64,000 nt of DNA from Paenibacillus sp. DMB20 (lineage in GTDB: Bacteria > Bacillota > Bacilli > Paenibacillales > Paenibacillaceae), in contig NZ_LAZU01000032.1 of NCBI RefSeq assembly GCF_000987955.1, positions 85,694 to 149,693 of the forward strand, in the 5' to 3' direction. The notes under the pieces are model-generated. The model saw only the letters and a program-made list of their open reading frames with translations, was not told the origin of the DNA and did no database searches. Of the stretch, positions 18,415 through 28,078 are shown in pieces. Each line of letters begins with the position of its first letter. Position 1 is the first letter of the stretch. A program made the translations under genes and the position numbers.

Positions 18415-18717
18415 CTAGTGGTCGCCGTGATTTCCCTTGGATGGATTCGTAATCACAAAACCCTCTTGCGGAAGATACAGGTAATCGATTTTGACGCCGT
18501 CCAGCAGTTCCTGGCCGGATTCCAGAATCACGTCGATATCTTTATCCGTGGACACGATCTCGTCGTTCTCCCCGGGCGTGTCCAAGTCCAGTCCGTAGTG
18601 GGCATGATCGCCGTGGGCGTGCGTTATGACGACGCGAAGTTTCTTGCCCTGGTTTTCCTCTTTATCAAGTTCTCTTTTTATCACTTTAGCCGCATTGCGG
18701 GTAATTTTGCACTTCAT
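18415..18717 (-). CDS. IscA/HesB-like protein with His-rich motif in place of Cys ligands
   Basis: A 100-residue protein that aligns along its length with A-type Fe-S carrier proteins: KITRNAAKVIKRELDKE helix, the LRVVIT strand, YGLDLDTPGENDEIV, and GVKIDYLYLPQEGFVITNP. IscA proteins carry a Cys in the 'GGGCSG' turn and CGCG at the end. Here the turn is THAHGDHAH and the end is NPSKGNHGDH, so no metal-ligand Cys remains; the only Cys is residue 3. The HxHxDH string mimics metallo-beta-lactamases, but the rest of that fold is absent. It may bind another metal. Probably co-transcribed with DUF1450. Confidence 0.75.
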   Translation of the reverse strand: MKCKITRNAAKVIKRELDKEENQGKKLRVVITHAHGDHAHYGLDLDTPGENDEIVSTDKDIDVILESGQELLDGVKIDYLYLPQEGFVITNPSKGNHGDH

Positions 18718-18799
18718 CTATGTTCATCTCCTCAGGATTCAGTCGCTCAATCATTTATTGTAGACCTCGCCGGTCAATTTCGCAAGGCTCCCTATCACA

Positions 18800-19075
18800 T
18801 CAGCGTACATGTCGGGCCTGATTTTCGCCTTCCTTGTTCAACTGCGGATATTTGCTGTCGATCCGGCCAACGAACCAGTTCATCAAGAGCATGGTCACGC
18901 CAATATCATCAATCGGCATAAACGGAATGACGTCGGGCAGTACCCAGTACAGCACCGCAGGAATCACGAACAGCAGCTTGTCCCCCATAGCGACGTCAGG
19001 CGAAACCAAATAACCGAATATTCGCTTGAAGACGTGGGACCAACGCCGAAGGGACAGCAATCTTCTCCATTTCAT
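18800..19075 (-). CDS. DUF1232 (YkvA) family small membrane protein
   Basis: About 91 residues. The DUF1232 hallmark lies in VAMGDKLLFVIPAVLYWVLPDVIPFMPIDDIGVTMLLMNWF: a hydrophobic hairpin with L-P-D-V-I-P and D-D. The N-terminus is basic and a hydrophilic tail (SKYPQLNKEGENQ) follows. Function unknown in the family. I use ATG 19075 because GGAGG lies 7 bases upstream; the longer reading frame overlaps that site. Confidence 0.8.
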   Translation of the reverse strand: MKWRRLLSLRRWSHVFKRIFGYLVSPDVAMGDKLLFVIPAVLYWVLPDVIPFMPIDDIGVTMLLMNWFVGRIDSKYPQLNKEGENQARHVR

Positions 19076-19138
19076 AGCGTTTCCTCCATCCTGCAATATA
19101 TAAATATTACTACCCTATTACGTGCGTTATGAAAGAAG

Positions 19139-19183
19139 AGACAGCCGCCGGATGTCTTTTCCGAAAAATACGGCTGCCTCCCT
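19139..19183 (-). terminator. Weak terminator of LysM-M14 peptidase gene
   Basis: On the minus strand GGCAGCCG pairs with CGGCTGTC, followed by the pyrimidine-rich TCTTCTTTC. Imperfect, long loop. Confidence 0.4.
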
Positions 19184-19226
19184 GGTATAGCATACTCATT
19201 TTCATTAAAAAAGTTTCATTTCAAGT

Positions 19227-20429
19227 TCAATCCAACGACATGAATGCCGTCAGAACGCTTCCGACTTCCACGGCTAAATCCTCGAAGTCCTCAAGCGGCA
19301 GCGGATTGATGCCGCGGCCGATCTCAACCGTAAAACCGGGCCTTCGAAAATGCTGGATAAACCAGTCTTTGTAACCCGCATCGCTTCCCTGCAGTTTAAT
19401 CGGCCGGTATCCTGCAGCCTGGCCGAGACTAACCGCCCAGTTCTCGCTTTGGTCCGGTTCATACTCCCTGTAATTCCAGTAAATTTCCTGACCCTGGCTG
19501 TGCAGCGAAATGACCCGCTCCGGCGAAATCTCCACCGTGTGCCTCGCCAAGGCCTGAGCCTCCGGCTCGCTGAGAGGGGCTCTTCCGGGATAATCCTGTG
19601 GAGAAGGTCCCGTTTTCCCCCGTCGCTGGACTTCTTCATCCCAATGGGCGGGAAATTGGTCACCCAGATCCACGCCGTTCATGTTCGCCTTCCACTTTCG
19701 GAAGTCATCTCTTCCTCCATTCCATGCGGTTAGCCGGTCGAACCAAGGATGATCCGGGCTGACTCCTTCCTGAACAAGCTCTACCCCGTCCGGGTTTGCC
19801 ATCGGAATGAGCCAAAGCGTGTACTGCTGATGCCACTGCCTGGGATCATGGCCGTTGATAAAGGTACCATCGGCCAAGGCGGCTGCGTAAATTTCCAAAA
19901 AACGAAGCAGGCAGGGAGTCGTGATCCATTCATTCGCATGGAGTGCCGCATTTACGTGAAGCTGTCTTGGCCCGATGCCGATTTTGACGGCGTGCAGCGG
20001 TTTTCCCATGACGCTTGTGCCAATCAGGCTGCATTCCACGAAAGGAAATTCGGTTGCCAACTTATCGAGGTCTTCCGCCAGCTTCCTTGGACCGTACTCT
20101 CCCTCAAGCTGGATTCTGTATTTCGGCTCCGATGGGGGCAGCACAATCGTTTTTCCCACCGGAAAACGGTAAACGGACAATCCCGGATTCATCTCCTCCA
20201 GGGCGGCCGGATTCAAGCGGAACGCACGGGCGACGCTTTCCGGACTGTCTCCATCGCGGATTACGTATCTGCGGCGAAGGGATGCCGGCAGATACACGAT
20301 TTGCCCGGGCTGAAGATAAGCCTGCTGTCCGGCCCAGGGGTTCGCGGTAATCAATTGTTCGCAGGCAAGGCCATGCCTTGCCGCAATCCGAAGCAGGGTA
20401 TCCCCTTTTTGCACTATATACTGGCGCAT
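19227..20429 (-). CDS. LysM-containing M14 carboxypeptidase (gamma-D-glutamyl-L-diamino acid endopeptidase I-like)
   Basis: A 400-residue protein with two N-terminal LysM modules (residues ~2-48 QYIVQKGDTLLRIAARHGL and ~54-100 YVIRDGDSPESVARAF), then a complete zinc carboxypeptidase domain. Zinc ligands appear in AALHANEWITTP (HxxE) and SLHSQGQEIYW (His), with the catalytic Glu near FTVEIGRGINPLP at the end. The layout matches endopeptidase I of Lysinibacillus, which cuts gamma-D-Glu-mDap links in peptidoglycan. No signal peptide is visible, consistent with a forespore or mother-cell enzyme; that role is inferred. Confidence 0.88.
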   Translation of the reverse strand: MRQYIVQKGDTLLRIAARHGLACEQLITANPWAGQQAYLQPGQIVYLPASLRRRYVIRDGDSPESVARAFRLNPAALEEMNPGLSVYRFPVGKTIVLPPSEPKYRIQLEGEYGPRKLAEDLDKLATEFPFVECSLIGTSVMGKPLHAVKIGIGPRQLHVNAALHANEWITTPCLLRFLEIYAAALADGTFINGHDPRQWHQQYTLWLIPMANPDGVELVQEGVSPDHPWFDRLTAWNGGRDDFRKWKANMNGVDLGDQFPAHWDEEVQRRGKTGPSPQDYPGRAPLSEPEAQALARHTVEISPERVISLHSQGQEIYWNYREYEPDQSENWAVSLGQAAGYRPIKLQGSDAGYKDWFIQHFRRPGFTVEIGRGINPLPLEDFEDLAVEVGSVLTAFMSLD

Positions 20430-20547
20430 GGCGTCAATCCTTTCCGGCGGCGAAAGCCGCCCGGCTTTTTGCCGTCCATTGGATGTATATGTGGGATTGC
20501 CTGTACGAAATGTGCACGGGCAAAGCTTATTTAAACGTCAAAGAAGC

Positions 20548-20572
20548 CGGATCATAGAATCCGGCTTGCTGG
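20548..20572 (-). terminator. Terminator of glutamate racemase
   Basis: On the minus strand AGCCGGATTC TATG ATCCGGCT forms a tight hairpin followed by TCTTTG. It falls inside the raw reading frame but lies ~35 bases after the frame-corrected stop at 20607, which supports the correction. Confidence 0.6.
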
Positions 20573-20606
20573 TGTTCCCATATCGATCGGGTTGTATTAA
20601 GAAAAA

Positions 20607-21420
20607 TCAGAGCTTGGTTACCTGCCATGCGACCGGCGTTCGCCTGATCTGTTCCCCCAGCCATTCCGTGGCTATCCTTTGAAACATGGCCGAATCGCCC
20701 GTACAGAAAAAATTGATGGATCGGCATTTCCTCTCCGCTGGCCAGCTGCCCTTTGTCGTACAGGATCGTGCTGACCTCCCGCGCCGTTTCATTGGCGGAG
20801 CTGATGAGCTTTACGCCGGAGCCCATAACCTGCTGAATCGTATCCTTCAGGAACGGGTAATGGGTACATCCGAGAATCAAGCAATCTATCTTGCTTGCGT
20901 TCATCCCGGACAACGATTCCCTCACGACTTCCAGCGACTCCGACGAGCGGTACAGACCGTGCTCCACCAGCGGAACCAGCGCCGGGCAAGCCTGGCTTTC
21001 GACTTCCACAAACGGCGAAAGCTGTTTAAGCGCCGTCGTATAGGCTCCGCTGCCGATCGTTCCCACCGTGCCGATTACGCCGACATGGCCGGTTTTGGTT
21101 GCGCTGATCGCAGCGCGAGCTCCCGGATGAATCACGCCGATCACCGGGACGGATACCTTTGCCGTAATATAATCGATTGCCGCCGCCGTAGCCGTATTGC
21201 AGGCAATAACGATCATTTTCGGGTCGTACTGAAGTAAATAATCTACGATTTGTTCCGTAAATAAACGGACTTCTTCCGGGGTACGTGGTCCGTAGGGTGC
21301 TCGGGCAGTATCTCCGAAGTAAATGATTTTCTCTCTCGGGAGCTGCCTCATGACTTCTTTGGCGACAGTCAACCCGCCTACACCCGAGTCTAGTATTGCA
21401 ATAGCTTGCTGCACGAACAC
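20607..21420 (-). CDS. racE: Glutamate racemase (frameshift near the C-terminus)
   Basis: About 270 residues after correction, the usual length for RacE/MurI. It interconverts L- and D-glutamate for peptidoglycan and needs no cofactor. Seen: AILDSGVGGLTVAKEV, the catalytic Cys in VIACNTATAAAID, and the second in LILGCTHYPFLKD. The raw frame runs to 297 residues with an unfamiliar tail. Removing one base from the run 20707-20712 gives the normal ending HQFFCTGDSAMFQRIATEWLG and a stop at 20607. GTG 21420 has a GAAGGAAG-like ribosome site. Confidence 0.9.
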
Positions 21421-21662
21421 ACCGCTTCCTTCTTGTCATTATTCAAATCTTTTGCTGTGTTACCATATGTAGCTTCCTTATGAAACGTACCTAAATCTTA
21501 CCCCAATTCCGCCGCTACTTCAACTTTGCAGGAAGGCCGAAAGCCTTGCAGGCCGCAGGATTGTCCACAAAATGGAAAAGAACGGGCGCCTAACGGCAGA
21601 CTTAAGTATCGTATACTAGAAGAGTTATAACGCAATCATAGAAAGTCGGGTGACTAGATAGC

Positions 21663-22752
21663 ATGCTTGGCAAAACGGAATTGCATGAAGCAGCCGCATC
21701 CTTCATCATTCAATGTTATATGGAGCTGAATAAGGCGCCGGAGGAGGCCCGCGACAGGCTGAACGGCATCGCGTCCGAGATCGAACGGACAGGAACTTAT
21801 GTACATACGTTTGAAGAGCTGGAGCATGGTGCCAAAATGGCTTGGCGCAACAGTAACCGCTGCATCGGCAGGCTGTTCTGGGACAAGCTGCGGATAACCG
21901 ATGCGAGGGAAACGGAATCCCCTGCGGAGGCGGCATCCCTGCTGATCCGGCATATCGAAAACGCAACCAACGGCGGTAAAATCATCCCCTCGATTACGGT
22001 ATTCAAGCCGCAAACGCCCGGATCGGAAACGCTCAGGATCTGGAACCATCAGCTTGTCCGCTATGCCGGTTACGAAACCGGGGAGGGGATCGTCGGAGAT
22101 CCCGCCTCCCTATCCTTTACAAGCGTGTGCCGGCGACTGGGATGGACCGGCAACGGCACCGATTATGACATTCTGCCGCTCGTGATCCAATGGGGCGACC
22201 TCGAGCCCGAGTGGTTTTCCATTCCGGAACGGACGGTACTGGAGGTCCATCTGGAACACCCGGATATCCCCGATTTTGCTTCGCTGGACCTTCGCTGGTA
22301 CGCGGTGCCTATCATTTCGGATATGACCCTTGAAATCGGCGGCATTACCTATCCCGCCGCGCCGTTTAACGGATGGTACATGGGCACGGAAATCGGGGCG
22401 CGGAATCTGGCGGATACATTCAGGTACAACAAGCTCCCCCTGATCGCAGAGCTGATGGGCCTGGATACAAGCAGCGAATCGACCTTATGGCGCGACCGCG
22501 CATTGGTTGAACTGAACCGGGCAGTTTTGCATTCCTATAAAAAAGGCCGGGGTCAGCATCGTCGACCACCATACGGCTGCCATCCAGTTCCGTTCTTTTG
22601 AGGACCGGGAGGCCAAGGCCGGCCGGGAAGTGACGGGAGACTGGACATGGCTCATTCCCCCGGTCTCTCCGGCGACGACGCATATTTTTCATAAAACGTA
22701 CAAAGACGAGTCCCTCAGCCCATCCTTTCAATATGCTCAAAAACCTTACTGA
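21663..22752 (+). CDS. nos: Bacterial nitric oxide synthase oxygenase (frameshift at A6 run)
   Basis: About 362 residues after joining, the normal size of a stand-alone bacterial NOS oxygenase. It oxidises L-arginine to NO and citrulline with haem and tetrahydrofolate/biopterin, borrowing electrons from cellular flavodoxins. The haem-binding WRNSNRCIGR is at residues 61-70 (Cys67). The arginine-binding Glu lies in GWYMGTEIGARNLAD, and SIVDHHTAAIQF follows the frameshift. One extra A in 22539-22544 causes the premature stop at 22601. The frame ends FQYAQKPY. Monocistronic; racE is divergent. Confidence 0.93.
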
Positions 22753-22798
22753 CCGACGGTAATCCAACGCAAAATCCATATCGGAGGCCTCGTTGACC

Positions 22799-22833
22799 AA
22801 CTCCCTGCCGCACGTCGGCATGGAGTTTTTTTT
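22799..22833 (+). terminator. Terminator of nos
   Basis: AACTCCCTGCCG (22799-22810) pairs with CGGCATGGAGTT (22816-22827) with one mismatch, followed by a T run. Confidence 0.75.
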
Positions 22834-22979
22834 CGTTTTTGTGCGTATTTTTAGCCACCGGCCAAAAATTCTTCTTGGCCTTGTACCCTAGATATTTAAA
22901 ATTTTCTTGTGATTTATGGGGGACATTTCCATTCAATGCGAGAATGTATATAAAAAAAATAAAATGCAAAGGAGAAACT

Positions 22980-24831
22980 ATGAAACAAAATGGATTGAAA
23001 ATGCCTTCCCGACCGAAAAAAATGTTACCGGTTCTGGCGCTCGCTGCCGCACTGTCAGGAAATTTGGCCGGAAATGCATCTGCCGATCTCCCTCCATCGC
23101 CATGGGATAACCGAGCCGAGGCAACGGAATTCGGCTCGCCTGTATCCGTCTCTTTTGACAACCTTAATGTTTATTTGGGCAGCCAGCCCGTTAACCGAAA
23201 GGGAACGGTGATGGTCCAGGCCGAACCCTTGTTAAAAAGTTTAGGGTATCATGTTACATGGGACTCGAAAGCGAAAAAAACTGACCGCCGAGCATACCGG
23301 AAAGGCATCTCTGGCCTTTTCGGACAAGAGAGCCGAGGCCGTATTGGGCGACCGTACGGTTCATGCTCTTCCATCAGCGCCTTTTGTCCTCCAGGGCCAG
23401 CTTTGGATACCGCTTCGTTGGACCGCCGAGAGCTGCGGATTCGTCGTAACCTGGAATGCATCGGGGTCTTTTGTTACGGTTCGAGATCCCGATGCCCGGT
23501 TTCATTTGCGTGTCGGGACACGGGCGGAAAATGGAATTACGGAGCAGCCCTCCGGACTTATCCAATATATAAAAGCCGACTGGAATACCGATGTGCAAAT
23601 TGATCTGGTCGTTCCCCAAAATTTCTCCGACAAAACCAAAATCAAAATCGCGGCGGGGGATATGGATACGTTAATGCTGCTGCCCGACGCCCATGAATTT
23701 CAGGATGATCTGCTGCAGTCCATAGCTCTGGATCTAAGCAAGAGCCTTGAATCCGCTCCAACCTTGAAAAAACTTGCGAATGATCCTGACTTGCCCGTCC
23801 GTAAAATCAGCGGTAAAACGTATGCCATCCCCAGACCGTCGGACCTTAACGACGCCCCCTTCCCTGCCCTAAGACAAGACTGGATGGACAAGCTGGGAAG
23901 CAAGAAGCCGGAAACCATGGACGAAATGTTTGATGTGCTGCGGCAATTCGTGAACAAGGATCCCGATGGGGACGGCAAGAACAATACCATCGGCATGTAC
24001 GGATACGTGAACGCCAATAATCTGGGCTCCCTCAGCTGGGTGGAACATGCGTATACAGGGTTTCCGGAACGGTTTGGCATCTCGGAATCAGGCACCGTCG
24101 TGGATCATGCGCTTGGAAAAGGCCAGCGGCAAGCATTGGAATGGTTGGGCCGGGCGAATGCCGCCGGACTTCTCAACAAAGATTTTGCAACCGTGGACCG
24201 GGAAACGGCGGTGGATGCGGTCAAGAAAGGGAAGACCGGCCTTGCCGTGCTGAAATTCGATGATGCCGCGAAGATGACCCTGGACAACATGGGACATTGG
24301 ACGCCGGTATCCGGACTCCGGGCCGGTGCCGGTGCCACGGAGATCGCTCCTTGGAATTCTGCCGGAGGCGGTGTATACATCGTATCCAGCATGTCGAAAG
24401 CGGAGCCTGCAAAAGCACTTGAATGGCTGAATCGCGGGATGGAGATGACTGAAACGGGAGCATGGAATAACGTGGACGGATTGGATGCGGCGGACCGGTC
24501 CGCCATCGAAAATCTTTTCGGGCGCAAAAATCTGCTGACATCCAATCCCCGCCTGGAAGCACTCGCCCCCGAAACACGCGTTTTATACGAGCAAGCGGCC
24601 CAACGTTGGCACAAAACCTCCTACAAAGGCCAAACCCTGCCGGAAGCCAGTTCATTGTGGAGTCGGGGACTGCATGCCGAGTCCATAAACAAACTGAACG
24701 AGATGAAAGTGAAAGTCATCATGGGGAAAGCATCGCTGAAGGAATGGGATGAATACGTAAAGAAGATGGCGGCGAGCGACGAATATAAATCGATGATTAA
24801 AGATTTGAACAAGCTGGTCCGAACCAAGTAA
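22980..24831 (+). CDS. Stalk-domain / extracellular solute-binding protein fusion (frameshift at A7 run)
   Basis: About 616 residues after joining. A signal peptide (KKMLPVLALAAALSGNLAGNASA) is followed by a copper-amine-oxidase-N-like 'stalk' domain (residues ~55-160) of the Paenibacillus type. The rest is an LplA/family-1 extracellular solute-binding protein, with the Ca-loop-like DPDGDGKNNTIGMYGY and the FVNKDPDG pattern common in Paenibacillus sugar-binding lipoproteins. No lipobox Cys is seen, so anchoring would rely on the stalk domain. One extra A in 23274-23280 breaks the frame. No ABC permeases are adjacent, so its partner is elsewhere or it acts alone. Confidence 0.8.
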
Positions 24832-24857
24832 ACCGCGACAGGATTGCAAAACGCGCG

Positions 24858-24906
24858 GGCAGCCCTGAGAGATTCCCGTTTCCCGGGTTCCGTCAGGGCT
24901 GCCGTC
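24858..24906. terminator. Bidirectional terminator
   Basis: GGCAGCCCTGA (24858-24868) pairs perfectly with TCAGGGCTGCC (24893-24903). The inner arms GGGAATC-like and GTTCCG partly pair. It sits between convergent genes. Confidence 0.7.
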
Positions 24907-24934
24907 TTGTTTCGTTCGTATGTCGTCGTCCACG

Positions 24935-25300
24935 CTACGCTTTCTCTTCCTTTGCTTCCACGATCATTCCGTCGTCGGCGAAATCGTCATCCTCGAAGGA
25001 GGATACTTGGGCAATGGCATCCCTTTCATCCACCCTCCAGCTTTCCTGCTTGTGGCGCCAAGCCTGAATATCCGAGATCACGCCTTCGGCCCGGTCTGTC
25101 ATCATGCCGATCAGATTCACGCCCTGTTCTCCGACTTTACCCGCAACCTCCTGAACCTTCCCTCCAACCTGTCTCGCGCCGTCCGAAATATCCTGACGCA
25201 GCTCCTTCCCGGATTTCGGGGCCAGAAGCAATGCAGTTACGGAGCCTGCGATACTGCCGATCAATACTCCCCACAAAAGGCTTTTTCTGTTCTCTTTCAC
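24935..25300 (-). CDS. YtxH domain-containing protein
   Basis: A 121-residue protein starting with a membrane helix (LLWGVLIGSIAGSVTALLLAPKSGKELR), the YtxH signature with the LLxAPxSGxELR motif. An amphipathic helix (DISDGARQVGGKVQEVAGKVGEQGVNLIG) and an acidic C-terminal tail follow. B. subtilis YtxH belongs to a general-stress operon. GTG at 25300 follows AAGGAGAG. It begins ~20 bases after the DUF948 gene; that pairing is typical (ytxG/ytxH). Confidence 0.85.
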   Translation of the reverse strand: MKENRKSLLWGVLIGSIAGSVTALLLAPKSGKELRQDISDGARQVGGKVQEVAGKVGEQGVNLIGMMTDRAEGVISDIQAWRHKQESWRVDERDAIAQVSSFEDDDFADDGMIVEAKEEKA

Positions 25301-25321
25301 TGTCCATCTCTCCTTCTTGGT

Positions 25322-25774
25322 TTATTCGGCATGCCCGTCACCTGATTTGGTGGTTCGCCGGTTCCATACCTGCCAGAATGTCACTCCCGCATCGACCCAT
25401 CTGAAAAGATCGCCGATCAGCCGCTCGTTCTCCAGACGTGCCCGCTCCAGATGCTCGACGGCCGTTTGCGAAGCTCGCTTGCCGACCGCTTGCACGGCTT
25501 CTGCCGTTTTTGCCGCTGCGGCCGCCGCCTCGCTCATCGAGGCCGCAATCGATTCGCCGGCCGCGAGCTGCCTCTGAATGCTGTCCATCGATACCGAGGC
25601 GCGTTCCAGAACCTGTGCCGCTTCCTTGGAAAGCCCGGTACATTCTCCTTCAAGTTTGATGAGAACGGCCTCCGTCCGGAGCAGCAGCCTTCTGAACGTC
25701 ACCGTGATCCCAATAACCGCAGCAGCGATGATCAGCATGCCGGCTGCGGCAGCGATCGCACTCCATTCCGCCAT
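25322..25774 (-). CDS. DUF948 (YtxG-like) membrane-anchored protein
   Basis: About 150 residues: an N-terminal transmembrane helix (AIAAAAGMLIIAAAVIGITVTF) followed by a long helical region with heptad spacing (residues 30-120), as in DUF948/YtxG. The tail is basic and ends just upstream of ytxH. Function unknown; likely part of the same stress-related membrane module as the YtxH protein. ATG 25774 follows GGGGGAGG; the upstream 17 codons are not needed. Confidence 0.82.
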   Translation of the reverse strand: MAEWSAIAAAAGMLIIAAAVIGITVTFRRLLLRTEAVLIKLEGECTGLSKEAAQVLERASVSMDSIQRQLAAGESIAASMSEAAAAAAKTAEAVQAVGKRASQTAVEHLERARLENERLIGDLFRWVDAGVTFWQVWNRRTTKSGDGHAE

Positions 25775-25980
25775 GTATCCACCCTCCCCCAAAAAACGTC
25801 TGACCGGGCGAATGCCTAGTCGCATGCTGCATTATAAGCAGGTTGGGCTTGTTTTGACACAAATCGGAGGCGATATTGCAAAAATATGCACTAAAAAAAC
25901 CTCCGCGCAGGTGTCTGCACGAAGGTTTCCCAGATTAACGCTTCATGAATTTTTAAAGATCGAATGACCACAGAACATTT

Positions 25981-26400
25981 CTACAGCTCTCGCTTGAGAT
26001 AGTCCCGTACGTCCGCAGCGAACCGTTCAAGCACTTCCGGCAGCACGGACGACAACGGATGAAGGGAATGACGCTCCCAATCATAATACTCCTGAACCAA
26101 AGGCTTGCGCAGACGGACCAATTGAAGCAAAACCGCATGGATATCATCCGGCATTACCTTTTCTTGGTGAATAATATCCATGATGTCCTCGTAGCTGCTC
26201 GCATCACGCATTATAAAACCGTCGATCAGATAGCTCCCGACATCGGTTACGATTTCGATGGCCAGATGAAGGGCACGCTCCTGCACGAACCCGTAAACGA
26301 GTCCTCCATCCCATGCTTCAGCCGCCTCGCGCAAGCCCCGGGCTATTTCCGGTATGGCGTTCAGACGCCGTTCAATCTGGTCCTGATTCACATAATACAA
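25981..26400 (-). CDS. DUF86 / HepT-like protein (YutE-like)
   Basis: About 139 residues, all helical. NQDQIERRLNAIPEIARGL, ALHLAIEIVTDVGSYLIDGFIMRD, SSYEDIMDIIHQEKVM and LRKPLVQEYYDW are the DUF86 pattern. HepT toxins of this superfamily carry an RNase-like R-x(4-6)-H-x-Y motif. Here the corresponding stretch is RDASSYEDI without the His, as in the chromosomal YutE branch, and no MntA nucleotidyltransferase gene is adjacent. I therefore doubt toxin activity. TTG 26400 has GGAGGAG at good spacing. Confidence 0.7.
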   Translation of the reverse strand: MYYVNQDQIERRLNAIPEIARGLREAAEAWDGGLVYGFVQERALHLAIEIVTDVGSYLIDGFIMRDASSYEDIMDIIHQEKVMPDDIHAVLLQLVRLRKPLVQEYYDWERHSLHPLSSVLPEVLERFAADVRDYLKREL

Positions 26401-26487
26401 GGCTGATCTCCTCCAGCATGTTCTAAAATGCAATTCATCATTTCTGTACCGTTTTTCGATAATAAAACGAGGGTCACCCTCGCGCTG

Positions 26488-26775
26488 CTACGCTTCAAAA
26501 TCGACGCAAAGGGTATGATCCTTAACTTCATTGATGAAACGAATGACCTCCTGATGCGCCGGATGAACCTGATATGCCTGAAGGTCCTCGAGGTTATCCA
26601 CCTCCACGATCAACGCCAGGTCATACGAGCGTTCCGAACGGATCACATCGCTTCCCGCTTCCAGGGAGCGGAGCTGAGGGATTTTCCCCTGCATGTCCCG
26701 GAGTACCTGAACCGTCCGTTCGATATTTTCCGCTGTCGGATCTTTAAGTTTGAAAAATACGATGTGTTTGATCAT
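26488..26775 (-). CDS. Dabb family stress-responsive A/B barrel protein
   Basis: A 95-residue single-domain protein starting IKHIVFFKLKDPTAENIERTVQVLRDM and ending with VHPAHQEVIRFINEVKDHTLCVDFEA. These are the conserved strands and the HPxH region of the Dabb (dimeric alpha/beta barrel) family. Members form small dimers; in bacteria their function is mostly unknown. ATG 26775 is preceded by GGAGG. The unit appears monocistronic. Confidence 0.85.
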   Translation of the reverse strand: MIKHIVFFKLKDPTAENIERTVQVLRDMQGKIPQLRSLEAGSDVIRSERSYDLALIVEVDNLEDLQAYQVHPAHQEVIRFINEVKDHTLCVDFEA

Positions 26776-27251
26776 GCTTATTTCCTCCGTCACTGAAATG
26801 GTATCTTGTCTGTTCCGTTTCTATCATACCTCTCCCGGTCGGAAAAAGAAATCGTTGTCATCCCGGTCCCTGCAAGCATGCGCCTCCCTTAATCCCAATC
26901 ATAAGGTTCCATGCAGAGACCCGCAGTCCTAGTTGCCGGGAAGAAACCGAGTTTCATCCATCAACCATAATATATTTCCCGCAATATTGCCCGGAACCAA
27001 TAATAAATAAAAAACATACGTTCAAGAATTTATAACGAATATTATTCGTTTTTTATTAGTATCGAAATACGATATCAAACATAAAACTGCAGCAATAAGG
27101 TTAATAAGCGAATGTTTGGAAATGATTCATGAGTCATACCTCTGTTCTTTCGAATCCCTTAGCTTTAGTTGGAAACAAATGATAGGGGATACCTATTGAA
27201 AGTACATTGTCGAATATTGTAGTATGGTGGTAAAAAAAAGTCGGAGGAATT
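26776..27251. other. AT-rich intergenic region with hairpin and promoter
   Basis: No gene is supported here. The right half is strongly AT-rich. ACGAAT-ATT-ATTCGT followed by TTTTTT (27035-27055) is a small terminator-like hairpin. TATCG-AAATA-CGATA (about 27059-27073) is an inverted repeat. A sigma-A-like promoter for the HTH gene is TTGAAA near 27197 with TAGTAT 18 bases further on. Confidence 0.5.
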
Positions 27252-27861
27252 ATGCCTACACAACAGCATCCAGAAAAACACTCCATCGAGGCGTGGTCCC
27301 TTATCAATCGTAAATATTTGGGGAAAGGCGTGCGCGTCAAACGTTTCCGTAAGCCAACCCGCTGCCAGATCCGTAACCGCGTGCTGCTTGCCGTCCTGAT
27401 GGCCAACGATATTAAATTGTCCCAGCTTGCCGAGGAATTGGGCGTTTCTTCCCGCAGCGTCAGCGCTTGGGTGTACGAAGGACGCGTGCCCGGAAAAAAA
27501 CAACCTGGAAAAGGCTTGCAACTATTTGGGTTATCCCCGCCACATCTTGTTCCGCGAGGAACTGCTTGAAAAATCGCCGGTTATCTGTCAGCCCGAGGCT
27601 TCCCGTTTCATGAAAAGAACGCTGACACGCTCCCCGGTAAGCAACCGGATCCTGACGGGGCTATGCATGGTGCATGACCTGTCCGTCAGCGACGTCAGCC
27701 GCTGGATCGGCGTCCACCCCGGAACGTTCCGTAAATGGCTGCACCAAGGAACCTTGCCTTCCAATGCTTTTCAGGAAAAAGCGGAAGCCTTCTTCCGCAT
27801 TCCCAAGTCCGTGTTGTTTGCGGATTGTATCCTTCATCCGGATACGAAATCATCACGTTAG
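27252..27861 (+). CDS. Double-HTH DNA-binding protein (frameshift at A7 run)
   Basis: About 202 residues after joining. Two similar helix-turn-helix units are visible: IKLSQLAEELGVSSRSVSAWVYEGRVPG near residue 57 and LSVSDVSRWIGVHPGTFRKWLHQGTLPS near residue 145. Each is followed by an N/F-x-x-K-A sequence and a short 'xxxLF' segment (YPRHILF, IPKSVLF), so the protein is an internal duplication of a phage-repressor-like HTH module. The basic N-terminus (KGVRVKRFRKPTRCQIRN) may add DNA contacts. One extra A in 27494-27500 breaks the frame. GGAGG precedes the ATG. I do not recognise a named family. Confidence 0.7.
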
Positions 27862-27864
27862 CAA

Positions 27865-27908
27865 AAAGCGCCTTCGTCCGTCTCAAAGGACAAAGGCGCT
27901 TCTTTCGT
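27865..27908 (+). terminator. Terminator of double-HTH gene
   Basis: AAGCGCCTTCGTCC pairs with GGACAAAGGCGCTT, followed by CTTTCGTT. Confidence 0.8.
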
Positions 27909-28078
27909 TAAAAACAAGCCGGGCAGAATATGAAATATTCCTGGCCTTCTCATCCATCAATCAAAAGCTCCGCTGCAACGGCTGAGAAACCGTCACGGCA
28001 GAGCTTGGGTCTTATGGGCATACTTGCATAGAGCAAAGGGAATACCAAGTTAAAACAGGAAAAAGGAGTACGGTACAT

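Noticed and set aside
18415..18717. Metallo-beta-lactamase fragment suggested by THAHGDHAHYG
   Set aside because: Only the HxHxDH string fits; length and all other strands follow the IscA/HesB pattern, and no further metallo-beta-lactamase motifs exist in the gene.
25981..26400. HepT toxin of a HepT-MntA pair
   Set aside because: The R-x-H-x-Y type motif is absent and there is no nucleotidyltransferase gene beside it; it fits the YutE branch of DUF86.
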